Source: Chelativorans xinjiangensis
Lineage (GTDB): Bacteria; Pseudomonadota; Alphaproteobacteria; Rhizobiales; Rhizobiaceae
NCBI RefSeq assembly: GCF_009812055.1
Contig: NZ_WQNH01000028.1
Location: 1-63,839 of the forward strand
DNA: 63,839 nt
Direction of reading: 5' to 3'
The notes beneath the pieces were generated by a model. The model did not search any database and was not told where the DNA came from. It saw only the letters and a program-made list of their open reading frames with translations. The position numbers and the translations under genes are program-made. How positions within the stretch are numbered: the first letter of the stretch is position 1; each line of letters starts with the position of its first letter. Of this stretch, positions 33,410-42,655 are shown piece after piece.

Positions 33410-33625
33410 ATGGGCCGACCGAGAGGATTGACGAAGGAAGAGCGCGAAGAGCTGCTGGCCAAGGGTTACAAGCCGGTGGAGATTTGGGTGCCGGACGTCG
33501 ACTCCGAGGCATTTTGGAAGGCCTTGGAAAGGGAAGGAGAGGCTATTCGCGAGTCCGACCGGAGGTCGCACATGGACAAGGTCCTTGAGGCATTCCTCGA
33601 AGACGTCTGGGACGATCTCGACTGA
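33410..33625 (+). CDS. MazE-like antitoxin (DUF3018 type)
   Basis: A 71-aa protein. An N-terminal basic segment (MGRPRGLTKEEREELLAKGY) precedes the conserved KPVEIWVPDVDSEAFWK and an acidic helical tail (HMDKVLEAFLEDVWDDLD) that would contact the toxin. It overlaps the next gene by one base (TGATG). Family DUF3018 antitoxins are regularly paired with MazF-like toxins. It interrupts the pyrimidine operon. Confidence 0.8.
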   Translation: MGRPRGLTKEEREELLAKGYKPVEIWVPDVDSEAFWKALEREGEAIRESDRRSHMDKVLEAFLEDVWDDLD

Positions 33626-33990
33626 TGGTCCGTGGCAGCGTGGTGCTTGTTTCGGCAAAGGGGGATTATGGGAAACCCCGTCCTGCCGTTATCGTGCAGG
33701 ACACGCGGATGGAAAAGATCATCGGCAGCATCACTGTTTGCTTTCTGACGACGGATCTGACGGACGAAAACGGCGTCCTGCGGGTCGACATCGGGCCGGA
33801 TGCCCTGAACGGTCTTCGTCAAAAATCGCAAGTTCAGGTCGAGAAGCTGATGACGTTCCCACGCGACAAGGTGAGAGGTCCAATCGGCCAGCTCGATCAA
33901 CTGCAAATGCGCGCCGTGGATATCGGATTGCTGGTGCATCTGGGCTTGGCTGCCCAGCTTGATGCACCGACGCCACGGCGAGGGCGATAA
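33625..33990 (+). CDS. MazF/PemK-like toxin endoribonuclease
   Basis: A 121-aa protein with the PemK/MazF pattern: GSVVLVSAKGDYGKPRPAVIVQ (the conserved R in KPRP), the TVCFLTTDLT core strand with the expected Ser/Thr, LRQKSQVQVEKLMTF and PIGQLDQLQMRAVDIGL. The KS-Q-V-Q segment corresponds to the family's catalytic-loop region. It probably cleaves mRNA. It is coupled to the MazE-like gene and ends 14 bp before the dihydropyrimidinase start, so it is likely co-transcribed with pyrimidine catabolism. Confidence 0.82.
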   Translation: MVRGSVVLVSAKGDYGKPRPAVIVQDTRMEKIIGSITVCFLTTDLTDENGVLRVDIGPDALNGLRQKSQVQVEKLMTFPRDKVRGPIGQLDQLQMRAVDIGLLVHLGLAAQLDAPTPRRGR

Positions 33991-34004
33991 GGGGAACAAA
34001 AACA

Positions 34005-35456
34005 ATGTCCAAAGTCATCAAGAACGGCACCATCGTCACAGCCGACCGCACGTGGAAGGCGGACGTCCTCATCAAGCACGACAAGATCGTCGGCATCGGC
34101 CCGGACCTTCACGCCGACCACGAGATCGACGCCACCGGCTGCTATGTCATGCCCGGCGGCATCGACCCGCACACGCATCTGGAGATGCCCTTCATGGGCA
34201 CCTACTCCTCGGACGATTTCGAGAGCGGCACGCGCGCTGCCGTCTCCGGCGGCACCACCATGGTGGTCGATTTCTGCCTCCCCTCGCCCGGCCAGTCGCT
34301 GCTCGAGGCGATCCAGATGTGGGACAACAAGTCCACCAAGGCTACCTGCGACTACTCCTTCCACATGGCGATCACCTGGTGGAGCGAAGAGGTCTTCAAC
34401 GAGATGGCCGAGGTGGTGGACCGCGGCATCACCTCCTTCAAGCACTTCATGGCCTATAAGGGCGCGCTGATGGTGGACGACGACGAGATGTATGCGTCCT
34501 TCCAGCGCTGCGCCGAGCTTGGCGCCCTTCCCCTTGTCCACGCCGAAAACGGCGACGTGGTGGCAGGGCTCCAGGCAAAGCTCATGGCCGCCGGCAACGA
34601 CGGCCCGGAGGCGCACGCCTATTCCCGTCCGCCGGAGGTGGAGGGCGAGGCCACCAACCGCGCTATCATGATCGCCGACATGGCCGGCAGCCCGCTCTAC
34701 GTGGTGCACACCTCCTGCGAGCAGGCGCATGAAGCCATCCGCCGCGCCCGCCAGAAGGGCATGCGCGTCTATGGCGAGCCGCTGATCCAGCATCTGGTGC
34801 TGGACGAGAGCGAATACGCGAACCCCGACTGGGACCACGCCGCCCGCCGCGTCATGTCGCCCCCCTTCCGCAACAAGCTGCACCAGGATTCGCTCTGGGC
34901 CGGCCTGCAGGCGGGCTCCCTACAGGTGGTGGCCACCGACCACTGCGCCTTCACCACCGAGCAGAAGCGCTTCGGTGTGGGCGACTTCACCAAGATCCCC
35001 AACGGCACGGGCGGCCTTGAGGACCGGATGCCGGTTCTGTGGACCTATGGCGTCAACACCGGCCGGCTGACCATGAACGAGTTCGTCGCCGTCACCTCGA
35101 CCAACAGCGCCAAGATCCTCAACATGTACCCGAAGAAGGGCGCCATCGTCGAAGGGGCGGACGCCGATATCGTGGTGTGGGACCCCAATGCGGAAAAGAC
35201 CATCTCCGCCGAGAACCAGCAGTCTGCGATCGACTACAACGTCTTCGAAGGCTTGCACGTCAAGGGCCTGCCGAAGACGGTGCTGTCGCGCGGCGAGATC
35301 GTCGTCGAGGACGGGGTGGTCAGGCCGAAGCCCGGCCATGGCGAGTTCGTGGCGCGCGAAGCCAACGCCCCCGTCAACCGGGCGCTGTCGAAGTGGAAAG
35401 AGGTGACTGCACCGCGCAAGGTCGAGCGGGCCGGCATCCCGGCGAGCGGGGTATGA
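34005..35456 (+). CDS. Dihydropyrimidinase
   Basis: A 483-aa amidohydrolase opening dihydrouracil or dihydrothymine to N-carbamoyl-beta-amino acids. Metal ligands lie in GGIDPHTHLEMPF (HxH). The carbamylated lysine region is ITSFKHFMAYKG; further metal residues are in LVHAENGD, VVHTSCEQAHE and VATDHCAFTTEQK. Length and the NGTIVTADRTWKADV start are standard. It follows the MazF-like gene by 14 bp. A DUF559 gene flanked by inverted repeats has inserted directly after it. Confidence 0.92.
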   Translation: MSKVIKNGTIVTADRTWKADVLIKHDKIVGIGPDLHADHEIDATGCYVMPGGIDPHTHLEMPFMGTYSSDDFESGTRAAVSGGTTMVVDFCLPSPGQSLLEAIQMWDNKSTKATCDYSFHMAITWWSEEVFNEMAEVVDRGITSFKHFMAYKGALMVDDDEMYASFQRCAELGALPLVHAENGDVVAGLQAKLMAAGNDGPEAHAYSRPPEVEGEATNRAIMIADMAGSPLYVVHTSCEQAHEAIRRARQKGMRVYGEPLIQHLVLDESEYANPDWDHAARRVMSPPFRNKLHQDSLWAGLQAGSLQVVATDHCAFTTEQKRFGVGDFTKIPNGTGGLEDRMPVLWTYGVNTGRLTMNEFVAVTSTNSAKILNMYPKKGAIVEGADADIVVWDPNAEKTISAENQQSAIDYNVFEGLHVKGLPKTVLSRGEIVVEDGVVRPKPGHGEFVAREANAPVNRALSKWKEVTAPRKVERAGIPASGV

Positions 35457-35470
35457 TAAGCGCAGGCAGA

Positions 35471-35937
35471 TCCCCCTCCCCCTTGAGGGGAGGGGTTAGG
35501 GGTGGGGGTACCGCCGCGATGCCCACGATCGTTAGAAAGAACGCCATCAAGCGCTCACGCCAGCTCCGCCGACACGCGACGGAAGGAGAAAAACGTCTCT
35601 GGCGCGAACTGAAAGAATTCAGGAAACTCTATGGCGTCCACGTCAGGCGGCAAGTTCCGATTGGCCCCTACGTGGCTGATTTCGCGATTCATTCCGCAAG
35701 ACTCGTGATTGAAGTCGACGGCCAGTTTCATACCGAGCCAGAAAGGATGGCATCAGACGCCACTAGGGATCGATGGCTTCACCAAGCGAGCTACAGGGTT
35801 CTACGCTTCCGAACGGGAGAATTGGATGAAACTTTGGACGGCTGCATCGAAGAGATACTTCGAGAGCTGGGGATAGTGCATTGAACGTCGTGACCCATAC
35901 CCCCACCCCTAACCCCTCCCCTCAAGGGGGAGGGGGA
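35471..35937. mobile_element. DUF559 element bounded by 40-bp perfect inverted repeats (family B)
   Basis: 35471-35510 (TCCCCCTCCCCCTTGAGGGG onward) and 35898-35937 are exact reverse complements over 40 bp. They enclose one gene, the DUF559 protein, with 8 bp and 13 bp to spare. Each arm is itself partly palindromic (CCCCTCCCC...GGGGAGGGG). Gene-less copies of the same repeat occur at 45372-45498, 46764-46947 and 61560-61810. The right arm supplies the GGGGGA upstream of the ABC ATPase start. Confidence 0.75.
35519..35884 (+). CDS. DUF559 protein, Vsr/PD-(D/E)XK nuclease-like
   Basis: A 121-aa basic protein. N-terminal basic helices (RKNAIKRSRQLRRHATEGEK, then RLWRELKEF) are followed by the DUF559 core: FRKLYGVHVRRQVPIGPYVA, then ADFAIH, RLVIEVDGQFH and YRVLRFRTGEL. 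The D...ExD pattern (ADFA, IEVDG) corresponds to the PD-(D/E)XK active site of Vsr-like endonucleases. The ATG at 35519 suits the family length. An in-frame ATG at 35453 overlapping the dihydropyrimidinase stop would add 22 residues translated from the repeat arm. It is the only gene inside a perfect 40-bp inverted-repeat pair. Confidence 0.8.
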   Translation: MPTIVRKNAIKRSRQLRRHATEGEKRLWRELKEFRKLYGVHVRRQVPIGPYVADFAIHSARLVIEVDGQFHTEPERMASDATRDRWLHQASYRVLRFRTGELDETLDGCIEEILRELGIVH

Positions 35938-35946
35938 CGTGAAGCA

Positions 35947-36723
35947 ATGGCGCCCGTCGTCGAGGCGCGGGGTCTGGGCCTCACCTTCGACACCGCCGAC
36001 GGCCCGGTCCAGGCGCTCGCAAACGTCGATCTTTCGGTCGGCCGCGGCGAGTTCGTCTCCTTCATCGGCCCGTCGGGCTGCGGCAAGACCACCTTCCTGC
36101 GCGTCATCGCCGACCTGGAGCGGCCGACGGCGGGCGACATCCGCGTCAACGGGCTCACGCCGGAGGCCGCCCGCCGGGCGCGGGCCTATGGCTACGTCTT
36201 CCAGGCGGCCGGTCTCTTTCCCTGGCGCACGATCGAGAAGAACGTCGCCTTGCCCCTGGAGATCATGGGCTATTCCAGCCGGGAGAGACAGGAGCGCGTG
36301 GCGCGCACGCTCGACCTCGTCAACCTCTCCGGTTTCGAGCGCAAATTCCCGTGGCAGCTTTCCGGCGGCATGCAGCAGCGCGCTTCGATCGCCCGCGCGC
36401 TCGCCTTCGACGCCGATCTGCTTCTGATGGACGAGCCCTTCGGCGCCCTGGACGAGATCGTGCGCGACCATCTGAACGAGCAGTTGCTGGAGCTATGGGC
36501 GCGCACCAACAAGACCATCTGCTTCGTCACGCACTCGATCCCCGAGGCGGTGTATCTTTCGACCCGCATCGTGGTGATGTCGCCGCGGCCCGGCCGCGTG
36601 ACGGACGTGATCGAATCCACGCTGCCGAAGGAGCGCCCGCTGGATATCCGCGAGACGCCGGAGTTTCTTGAGATCGCGCATCGTGTGCGCGAGGGCTTGA
36701 GGGCGGGGCATGCGGATGAGTGA
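35947..36723 (+). CDS. ABC transporter ATPase (nitrate/taurine/pyrimidine type)
   Basis: A 258-aa ATPase with Walker A GPSGCGKTTFLR, Q-loop YVFQAAGLFPW, signature QLSGGMQQRASIARAL, Walker B LLLMDEPFGALDE and the switch His in CFVTHSIPEAVY. The subfamily is that of SsuB/TauB/ThiZ. It energises the two permeases and the NMT1-like binding protein downstream, presumably importing pyrimidines. The ATG at 35947 was chosen because upstream codons are translated repeat sequence; its ribosome binding site lies in that repeat. Confidence 0.88.
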   Translation: MAPVVEARGLGLTFDTADGPVQALANVDLSVGRGEFVSFIGPSGCGKTTFLRVIADLERPTAGDIRVNGLTPEAARRARAYGYVFQAAGLFPWRTIEKNVALPLEIMGYSSRERQERVARTLDLVNLSGFERKFPWQLSGGMQQRASIARALAFDADLLLMDEPFGALDEIVRDHLNEQLLELWARTNKTICFVTHSIPEAVYLSTRIVVMSPRPGRVTDVIESTLPKERPLDIRETPEFLEIAHRVREGLRAGHADE

Positions 36724-36760
36724 ATTGTCGCTAAACGTTGCTGGCGCCGGCGCTCTTGCA

Positions 36761-36920
36761 CGCCCCCCTCTGGCCTGCCGGCCATCTCCCCCACAAGGGG
36801 GGAGATCAGCCGGCCGCTTGCTCCGGCGCCTGTTCTGCAACGTCGGCGATTGGCGGAGGCCGCCGCGACGGCTGATCTCCCCCCTTGTGGGGGAGATGGC
36901 CGGCAGGCCAGAGGGGGGCG
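36761..36920. repeat. Family-A inverted-repeat element inside the pyrimidine transporter operon
   Basis: The arms 36761-36812 and 36869-36920 are perfect 52-bp inverted copies (CGCCCCCCTCTGGCCTGCCG start, the GGCC variant of family A). The spacer has the shared core CTGCAACGTCGGCGATTGGC (36835-36854). It separates the ATPase from the first permease. Confidence 0.85.
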
Positions 36921-36951
36921 CCAAGGGGCGTAGACCTTGGAGGTATGCGAT

Positions 36952-37881
36952 ATGACCGCCTCCGCCCCCATCGCCGCCAGCCCCACCGCAAGCCCCGCCA
37001 CCCTCCGCCGCCTCACCGACGGCAAGGCGCTCCCTATCGCCATCGTCGTCGCCTCCATCGTCCTCATCTGGTACGGCTTCACCGTCTACCTCAACGCCCC
37101 CTGGCAGATCGGCCTCTACCAGCGCGCCGGCGCCGAGTGGACGGCCTCCGACCTCGTGCGCGACACCATGGCCCAGGAGCGCCCCGTGCTGCCGGCGCCG
37201 CATCAGGTGGTGGCCGAGATGTGGAAGACCACCGTCGAGACCCGCCCCACCTCCAACCGCAGCCTTTTGAACCACGCCTGGATCACCCTTTCCTCGACGC
37301 TCCTCGGCTTTGCCATCGGCACCACGCTGGGGGTGCTTCTCGCTGTCGGCATCGTCCACAACCGGGCCATGGACAAGTCGGTCATGCCCTGGGTGATCGC
37401 CAGCCAGACGATCCCCATCCTTGCGATAGCGCCGATGATCATCGTCGTCCTCAACGCCATCGGCCTCTCTGGCATCCTGCCCAAGGCGCTGATCTCCACC
37501 TATCTCTCCTTCTTCCCCGTGGTCGTCGGCATGGTGAAGGGCTTCAGGAGCCCCGAAGCGATCCAGCTCGACCTTATGCGCACCTACAATGCCAGCCGCA
37601 CGCAGACCTTCTTCAGGCTGCGCTGGCCGTCCGCCCTGCCGTTCCTCTTCACGTCCATGAAGGTGGCCGTCGCCATCAGCCTCGTCGGCGCCATCGTCGG
37701 CGAATTGCCGACGGGCGCGGTGGCCGGCCTCGGCGCCCGCCTCCTCGCCGGCTCCTATTACGGCCAGACGATCCAGATATGGGCGGCCCTCTTCATGGCG
37801 GCGGCACTCGCGGCGATCCTCGTCGCCCTCGTCGGCCTTGCCCAGCGCCTCGTCATGGCGCGCATGGGGGCGCGGCCATGA
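36952..37881 (+). CDS. ABC transporter permease 1 (pyrimidine importer)
   Basis: A 309-aa BPD_transp_1 permease. TM1 is around residues 25-45 (ALPIAIVVASIVLIWYGF), then a periplasmic stretch, then five helices. The cytoplasmic EAA loop (LDLMRTYNASRTQTFFRLRWPSALPFL) contacts the ATPase. The start at 36952 follows TTGGAGG. The gene overlaps permease 2 by 4 bp. The heterodimeric permease with one ATPase is typical of the riboflavin/thiamine-precursor/pyrimidine transporter group. Confidence 0.87.
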   Translation: MTASAPIAASPTASPATLRRLTDGKALPIAIVVASIVLIWYGFTVYLNAPWQIGLYQRAGAEWTASDLVRDTMAQERPVLPAPHQVVAEMWKTTVETRPTSNRSLLNHAWITLSSTLLGFAIGTTLGVLLAVGIVHNRAMDKSVMPWVIASQTIPILAIAPMIIVVLNAIGLSGILPKALISTYLSFFPVVVGMVKGFRSPEAIQLDLMRTYNASRTQTFFRLRWPSALPFLFTSMKVAVAISLVGAIVGELPTGAVAGLGARLLAGSYYGQTIQIWAALFMAAALAAILVALVGLAQRLVMARMGARP

Positions 37882-38738
37882 ACGCGGCGGTCGCCGGCGC
37901 TCTCATCTTCTGGGCGGGCGCCTGGGCGCTCAACGAGTGGCTGGTGCGGATGAAGCCGCGCACCGCGCTCGCCCGCCGCATCCTCTCCCTCCTCGTCCCG
38001 GCCATTTTCGGCGTCACGCTGCTGGTCGTCTGGGAAGGCCTCGTGCGCGGGCTCAACGTGCCGACGGTGCTCCTTCCCCCGCCCTCCATGATCTGGGATC
38101 GCATCGTCGGCTCCGTCCCCACGCTCTGGGCCGACTTCCGCCAGACCTTCCTGAAGGCGGTGATCATCGGCTATGCGCTGGGCTGCGGCACGGGCTTCCT
38201 GGCGGCGATCGCCATCGACCGCTCGCCTTTCCTGAAGCGCGGGCTCCTGCCGCTCGGCAATTTCGTCTCCGCGCTCCCCATCATCGGCATCGCCCCCATC
38301 ATGGTCATGTGGTTCGGCTTCGACTGGCCCTCGAAGGCGGCCGTCGTCGTCGTCATGACCTTCTTCCCGATGCTGGTGAACACGGTGGCGGGCCTTTCGG
38401 CCTCCTCGGCCATCGACCGCGACCTGATGCGCACCTATGCGGCCTCCTACTGGCAGACGCTCTTCAAGCTGCGCCTGCCGGCGGCCGCCCCCTTCATCTT
38501 CAATGCCTTGAAGATCAACTCCACCCTGGCGCTGATCGGCGCCATCGTGGCGGAGTTCTTCGGCACGCCCATCGTCGGCATGGGCTTCAGGATATCCACA
38601 GAAGTCGGACGGATGAACATCGACATGGTGTGGGCGGAGATCGCCGTCGCCGCCCTGGCGGGTTCGCTCTTCTACGGCCTTGTTGCCCAGATCGAGCGGA
38701 CCGTCACGTTCTGGCATCCGTCCATCCGCGGTGGATAG
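37878..38738 (+). CDS. ABC transporter permease 2 (pyrimidine importer)
   Basis: A 286-aa BPD_transp_1 permease with about six helices. The EAA loop is RDLMRTYAASYWQTLFKLRL, then PAAAPF. ISTEVGRMNIDMVWAEI lies before the last helix, as in ThiX/RibX-like proteins. It starts inside the stop of permease 1 (ATGA). A RIME-type palindrome separates it from the binding-protein gene. Confidence 0.87.
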   Translation: MNAAVAGALIFWAGAWALNEWLVRMKPRTALARRILSLLVPAIFGVTLLVVWEGLVRGLNVPTVLLPPPSMIWDRIVGSVPTLWADFRQTFLKAVIIGYALGCGTGFLAAIAIDRSPFLKRGLLPLGNFVSALPIIGIAPIMVMWFGFDWPSKAAVVVVMTFFPMLVNTVAGLSASSAIDRDLMRTYAASYWQTLFKLRLPAAAPFIFNALKINSTLALIGAIVAEFFGTPIVGMGFRISTEVGRMNIDMVWAEIAVAALAGSLFYGLVAQIERTVTFWHPSIRGG

Positions 38739-38739
38739 G

Positions 38740-38784
38740 GCAATTCCAGGAAAGGTGGGAACCGGTTTTCCGTCCGGAATTGCG
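38740..38784. repeat. RIME-family palindrome module
   Basis: GCAATTCC ... GGAATTGC arms with inner GGAAA/TTTCC, containing GTGGGAACCGG. It matches 26460-26504 closely. Placed between permease 2 and the binding-protein gene, it may influence mRNA stability of this operon. Confidence 0.65.
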
Positions 38785-38842
38785 TAGAATAGGGCAGCTA
38801 AACGGCCGTGGGGAGCACGGCCCAACCACAGTGGGAAGCGAA

Positions 38843-39829
38843 ATGAAAAGACTGATGACAACCATGCTCGCCGGCGCCATGTCGCTCACTGCATATTCCG
38901 CCCTTGCGGCGGACGACGTCACGCTACAGCTCAAATGGGTGACCCAGGCGCAGTTCGCCGGCTACTACGTGGCGCTCGACCAGGGCTTCTATGAAGAGGA
39001 AGATCTGAACGTCACGATCAAGCCCGGCGGGCCCGACATCGCCCCGCCGCAGGTGCTGGCCGGCGGCGGCGCCGACGTCATCGTCGAGTGGATGCCGGCG
39101 GCACTCGCCGCCCGCGAGCGCGGCGTGCCGCTCGTCAACATCGCCCAGCCCTTCAAGTCCTCGGGCATGATGCTCACCTGCCTCAAGGAGAGCGGCATCG
39201 AGACGCCGGAGGACTTCCGCGGCCGCACGCTGGGCGTCTGGTTCTTCGGCAACGAGTATCCCTTCCTGTCGTGGATGAGCCATCTCGGCATCCCCACCGA
39301 GGGCGGCGATGACGGCGTCGAGGTCTTGAAGCAGGGCTTCAACGTCGACCCGCTCCTGCAGAAGCAGGCCGACTGCATCTCCACCATGACCTACAACGAG
39401 TACTGGCAGGTGATCGACGCCGGCATCGCCGAGGAGGACCTCATCACCTTCAAATACGAGGACCAGGGCGTGGCGACCCTCGAGGACGGCCTCTACGTGC
39501 TCGAAGAAAGCCTCGAGGATCCCGCGTTCGCCGACAAGATGGTCCGCTTCGTGCGCGCCTCCATGAAGGGCTGGAAATGGGCCGAGGAGAACCCCGACGA
39601 GGCCGCCATGATCGTCCTCGACAACGACGCCACCGGCGCCCAGACCGAGGAGCACCAGAAGCGCATGATGGGCGAGATCGCCAAGCTGACGGCCGGCTCC
39701 GACGGCACGCTGGACGAGGAGGACTACCAGCGCACGGTGGAATCGCTCCTCTCCGGCGGCTCCGACCCGGTCATCACCGAGGAGCCGGAAGGCGCCTACA
39801 CGCATGATATCACCGAGAAGGCGCTGTAA
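38843..39829 (+). CDS. Periplasmic substrate-binding protein, NMT1/THI5-like (pyrimidine)
   Basis: A 328-aa protein. The signal peptide (residues 1-22) ends in SALA-A. The NMT1-like domain opens with VTLQLKWVTQAQFAGYYVAL, as in thiamine-pyrimidine and cytosine binding proteins, and continues with YEEEDLNVTIKPGGPD, IVEWMPAALAARERG and LGVWFFGNEYPFLSW. The likely ligand is a pyrimidine base or dihydropyrimidine, from the operon. It is the last gene of the rutR-pyd block; a family-C repeat follows. Confidence 0.87.
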   Translation: MKRLMTTMLAGAMSLTAYSALAADDVTLQLKWVTQAQFAGYYVALDQGFYEEEDLNVTIKPGGPDIAPPQVLAGGGADVIVEWMPAALAARERGVPLVNIAQPFKSSGMMLTCLKESGIETPEDFRGRTLGVWFFGNEYPFLSWMSHLGIPTEGGDDGVEVLKQGFNVDPLLQKQADCISTMTYNEYWQVIDAGIAEEDLITFKYEDQGVATLEDGLYVLEESLEDPAFADKMVRFVRASMKGWKWAEENPDEAAMIVLDNDATGAQTEEHQKRMMGEIAKLTAGSDGTLDEEDYQRTVESLLSGGSDPVITEEPEGAYTHDITEKAL

Positions 39830-39875
39830 GGGCTGCCGATACGAAGCGCGGCGCCGACGCTTGCAACCAGGGCGC

Positions 39876-40033
39876 GCGTCATCCCGGAAGCCGGCCTGAG
39901 CGTAGCGAAGGCGGCTGTCCGGGACCCACTCCGTGACTTCGACGTTCCGGCCCGCTTCGCCGGAGCTTCAGCGAGGCGAGAATGGATCCCGGATAAGCCC
40001 CCGCTGCGCTCGGGCTTTCCGGGAGGATGACGC
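39876..40033. repeat. Family-C inverted repeat (GTCATCCCGG type)
   Basis: GCGTCATCCCGGAAGCC at the left and CCGGGAGGATGACGC at the right, with internal GGGACCCACTCCGTGAC. It lies between convergent genes (binding protein and AraC regulator). Copies are at 44042-44150, 50828-50948 and 53766-53886. Confidence 0.7.
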
Positions 40034-40054
40034 ATGATGAGGTCTGCCTCCTCC

Positions 40055-40957
40055 TCACCCCACCAGCTTCCCCCGCTCCGCCTCCCGGAACGCCCCCGGC
40101 GTCATGCCCGTCCGGCGCTTGAAGAAGCGGTTGAAGTAGGCCGGGTCCTGGAAGCCGAGCGAGTAGGCGATGGCCTGCACCGGTGTCGGCGTGAAGACGA
40201 GGTCGCGGCGGGCGGCGCGCAGGAGGTGGCGGGTGGCGAGTTCCTGCACGCTGGCCCCGGTCTCGCGCCGCGCGAGGCGGTTGAGGTGACCGGCGGACAG
40301 GCCGAGTTTCCGGGCGTAGAAGCCGACCGGCCGGTGTTCGCGGCAATGCGCGGCGACGAGCGCCTCCAGCGCGCTCGTACGCTGCCGGTCGCGTTCGCGC
40401 GAGGCCGGGATATCGTCCCGGCGGTCCGTCTTCGCCCCCGTGCGCGCGAGCCTCAGCACAGCCTCCGTCACCATGGCGTCGAGAATAATCTCGCCGCCCG
40501 GCCGCGCCGCGTGCAGTTCCTCGTGGATGCCCGATGCGAGTGCCGCAAGCCGGCCGCAGTCCGTCTCGTTCGGCTCCAGCGCGGTTACCCGTGTCGTCGC
40601 CAGATAGGCGGCGATCGATGGATCGGACGCACCGAGCGACGACAGCCGGTCGGCCAGCACCGTGATCACCAGCCCGTCGGCATCGTGCGAGTAGCGGAAA
40701 CCGTGCACCGAACCCGGCGCGATGTAGATGGCGCAAGGCGCTTTGAACGGCAGCACGCGCCCGACGGGGCCCAGAAGCTCGCCCTCCCCCTCCTTGACCA
40801 CGAAAAGCTGGAACAGCGCCTCGTGGCGGTGCAGCGATATCTCCCAATCGTGCAGCCGGCTGCGCTCGGGAAGCGTCTCGCTGTGCAGCCAGAAATCTTC
40901 CGATTCCCCTGTTTTCGCACGATAAAGCCAATAGTTTGGAACGCTTCTACTGTGCAT
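40055..40957 (-). CDS. pobR: AraC-family regulator, PobR-like activator
   Basis: A 300-aa protein. An N-terminal cupin-like sensor covers about residues 20-150 (LHRHEALFQLFVVKEGEGEL, IYIAPGSVHGFRYSHDADG). The C-terminal AraC HTH pair covers about 200-295 (RKLGLSAGHLNRLARRETG; PVQAIAYSLGFQDPAYFNRF, then FKRRTGMTP). It is divergent from pobA with 110 bp between start codons. That is the classical arrangement of the 4-hydroxybenzoate-responsive activator, so the name is contextual. The start at 40957 follows GGGAGGCGAG. Confidence 0.82.
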   Translation of the reverse strand: MHSRSVPNYWLYRAKTGESEDFWLHSETLPERSRLHDWEISLHRHEALFQLFVVKEGEGELLGPVGRVLPFKAPCAIYIAPGSVHGFRYSHDADGLVITVLADRLSSLGASDPSIAAYLATTRVTALEPNETDCGRLAALASGIHEELHAARPGGEIILDAMVTEAVLRLARTGAKTDRRDDIPASRERDRQRTSALEALVAAHCREHRPVGFYARKLGLSAGHLNRLARRETGASVQELATRHLLRAARRDLVFTPTPVQAIAYSLGFQDPAYFNRFFKRRTGMTPGAFREAERGKLVG

Positions 40958-40980
40958 CTCGCCTCCCTGATATGTTCTGA

Positions 40981-42240
<1,260 letters not shown>

Positions 42241-42259
42241 AGAGGCCCCGGAGGAACGA

Positions 42260-42655
42260 ATGAGCGGGAAGTCCAAGCGCTACGAGGAAGGCATGGCGAC
42301 GCGTCGCAGCGTGCTGGGCGACGATTGGGTCGACCGTGCGGAGGCCGGCAAGACCGAGTTCGACGCGCCCTTCCAGGAGTTGATCACCGAGGCCGCCTGG
42401 GGCCACGTCTGGTCGCGCCCGGAATGGACCAAGCGCGAGCGCTCCATGGTCACCATCGCCCTGCTCGCCGCCCTCGGCCATCACGAAGAGCTCGCCATGC
42501 ACGTGCGCGCCACCGGCAAGACCGGCGCCACCGCGGACGACCTGCGCGAAGCCATGCTGCACGTGGCGATCTACGCCGGCGTGCCGGCTGCAAACCACGC
42601 CATCAAGATCATCAAACAGACACTTTCCGAGATGGAAGGCGGAGGAGAAAAATGA
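42260..42655 (+). CDS. pcaC: 4-carboxymuconolactone decarboxylase PcaC
   Basis: A 131-aa alpha-helical AhpD-fold enzyme converting gamma-carboxymuconolactone to beta-ketoadipate enol-lactone. Conserved segments: [68 protein letters not shown]. The start at 42260 follows GGAGGAACGA, 19 nt after pobA. It overlaps pcaH by 4 bp. No pcaD is present in the cluster. Confidence 0.94.
   Translation: MSGKSKRYEEGMATRRSVLGDDWVDRAEAGKTEFDAPFQELITEAAWGHVWSRPEWTKRERSMVTIALLAALGHHEELAMHVRATGKTGATADDLREAMLHVAIYAGVPAANHAIKIIKQTLSEMEGGGEK

Noticed and set aside
35453-35518. DUF559 start at 35453 overlapping the dihydropyrimidinase stop (ATGA)
   Set aside because: It would translate the repeat arm as an N-terminal extension outside the family length. 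Kept only as an alternative because it is in frame and coupled.
36885-37880. Alternative + strand frame across the first permease
   Set aside because: Arg/Pro/His-rich with no hydrophobic helices; the 36952 frame encodes a typical permease with a good ribosome binding site.
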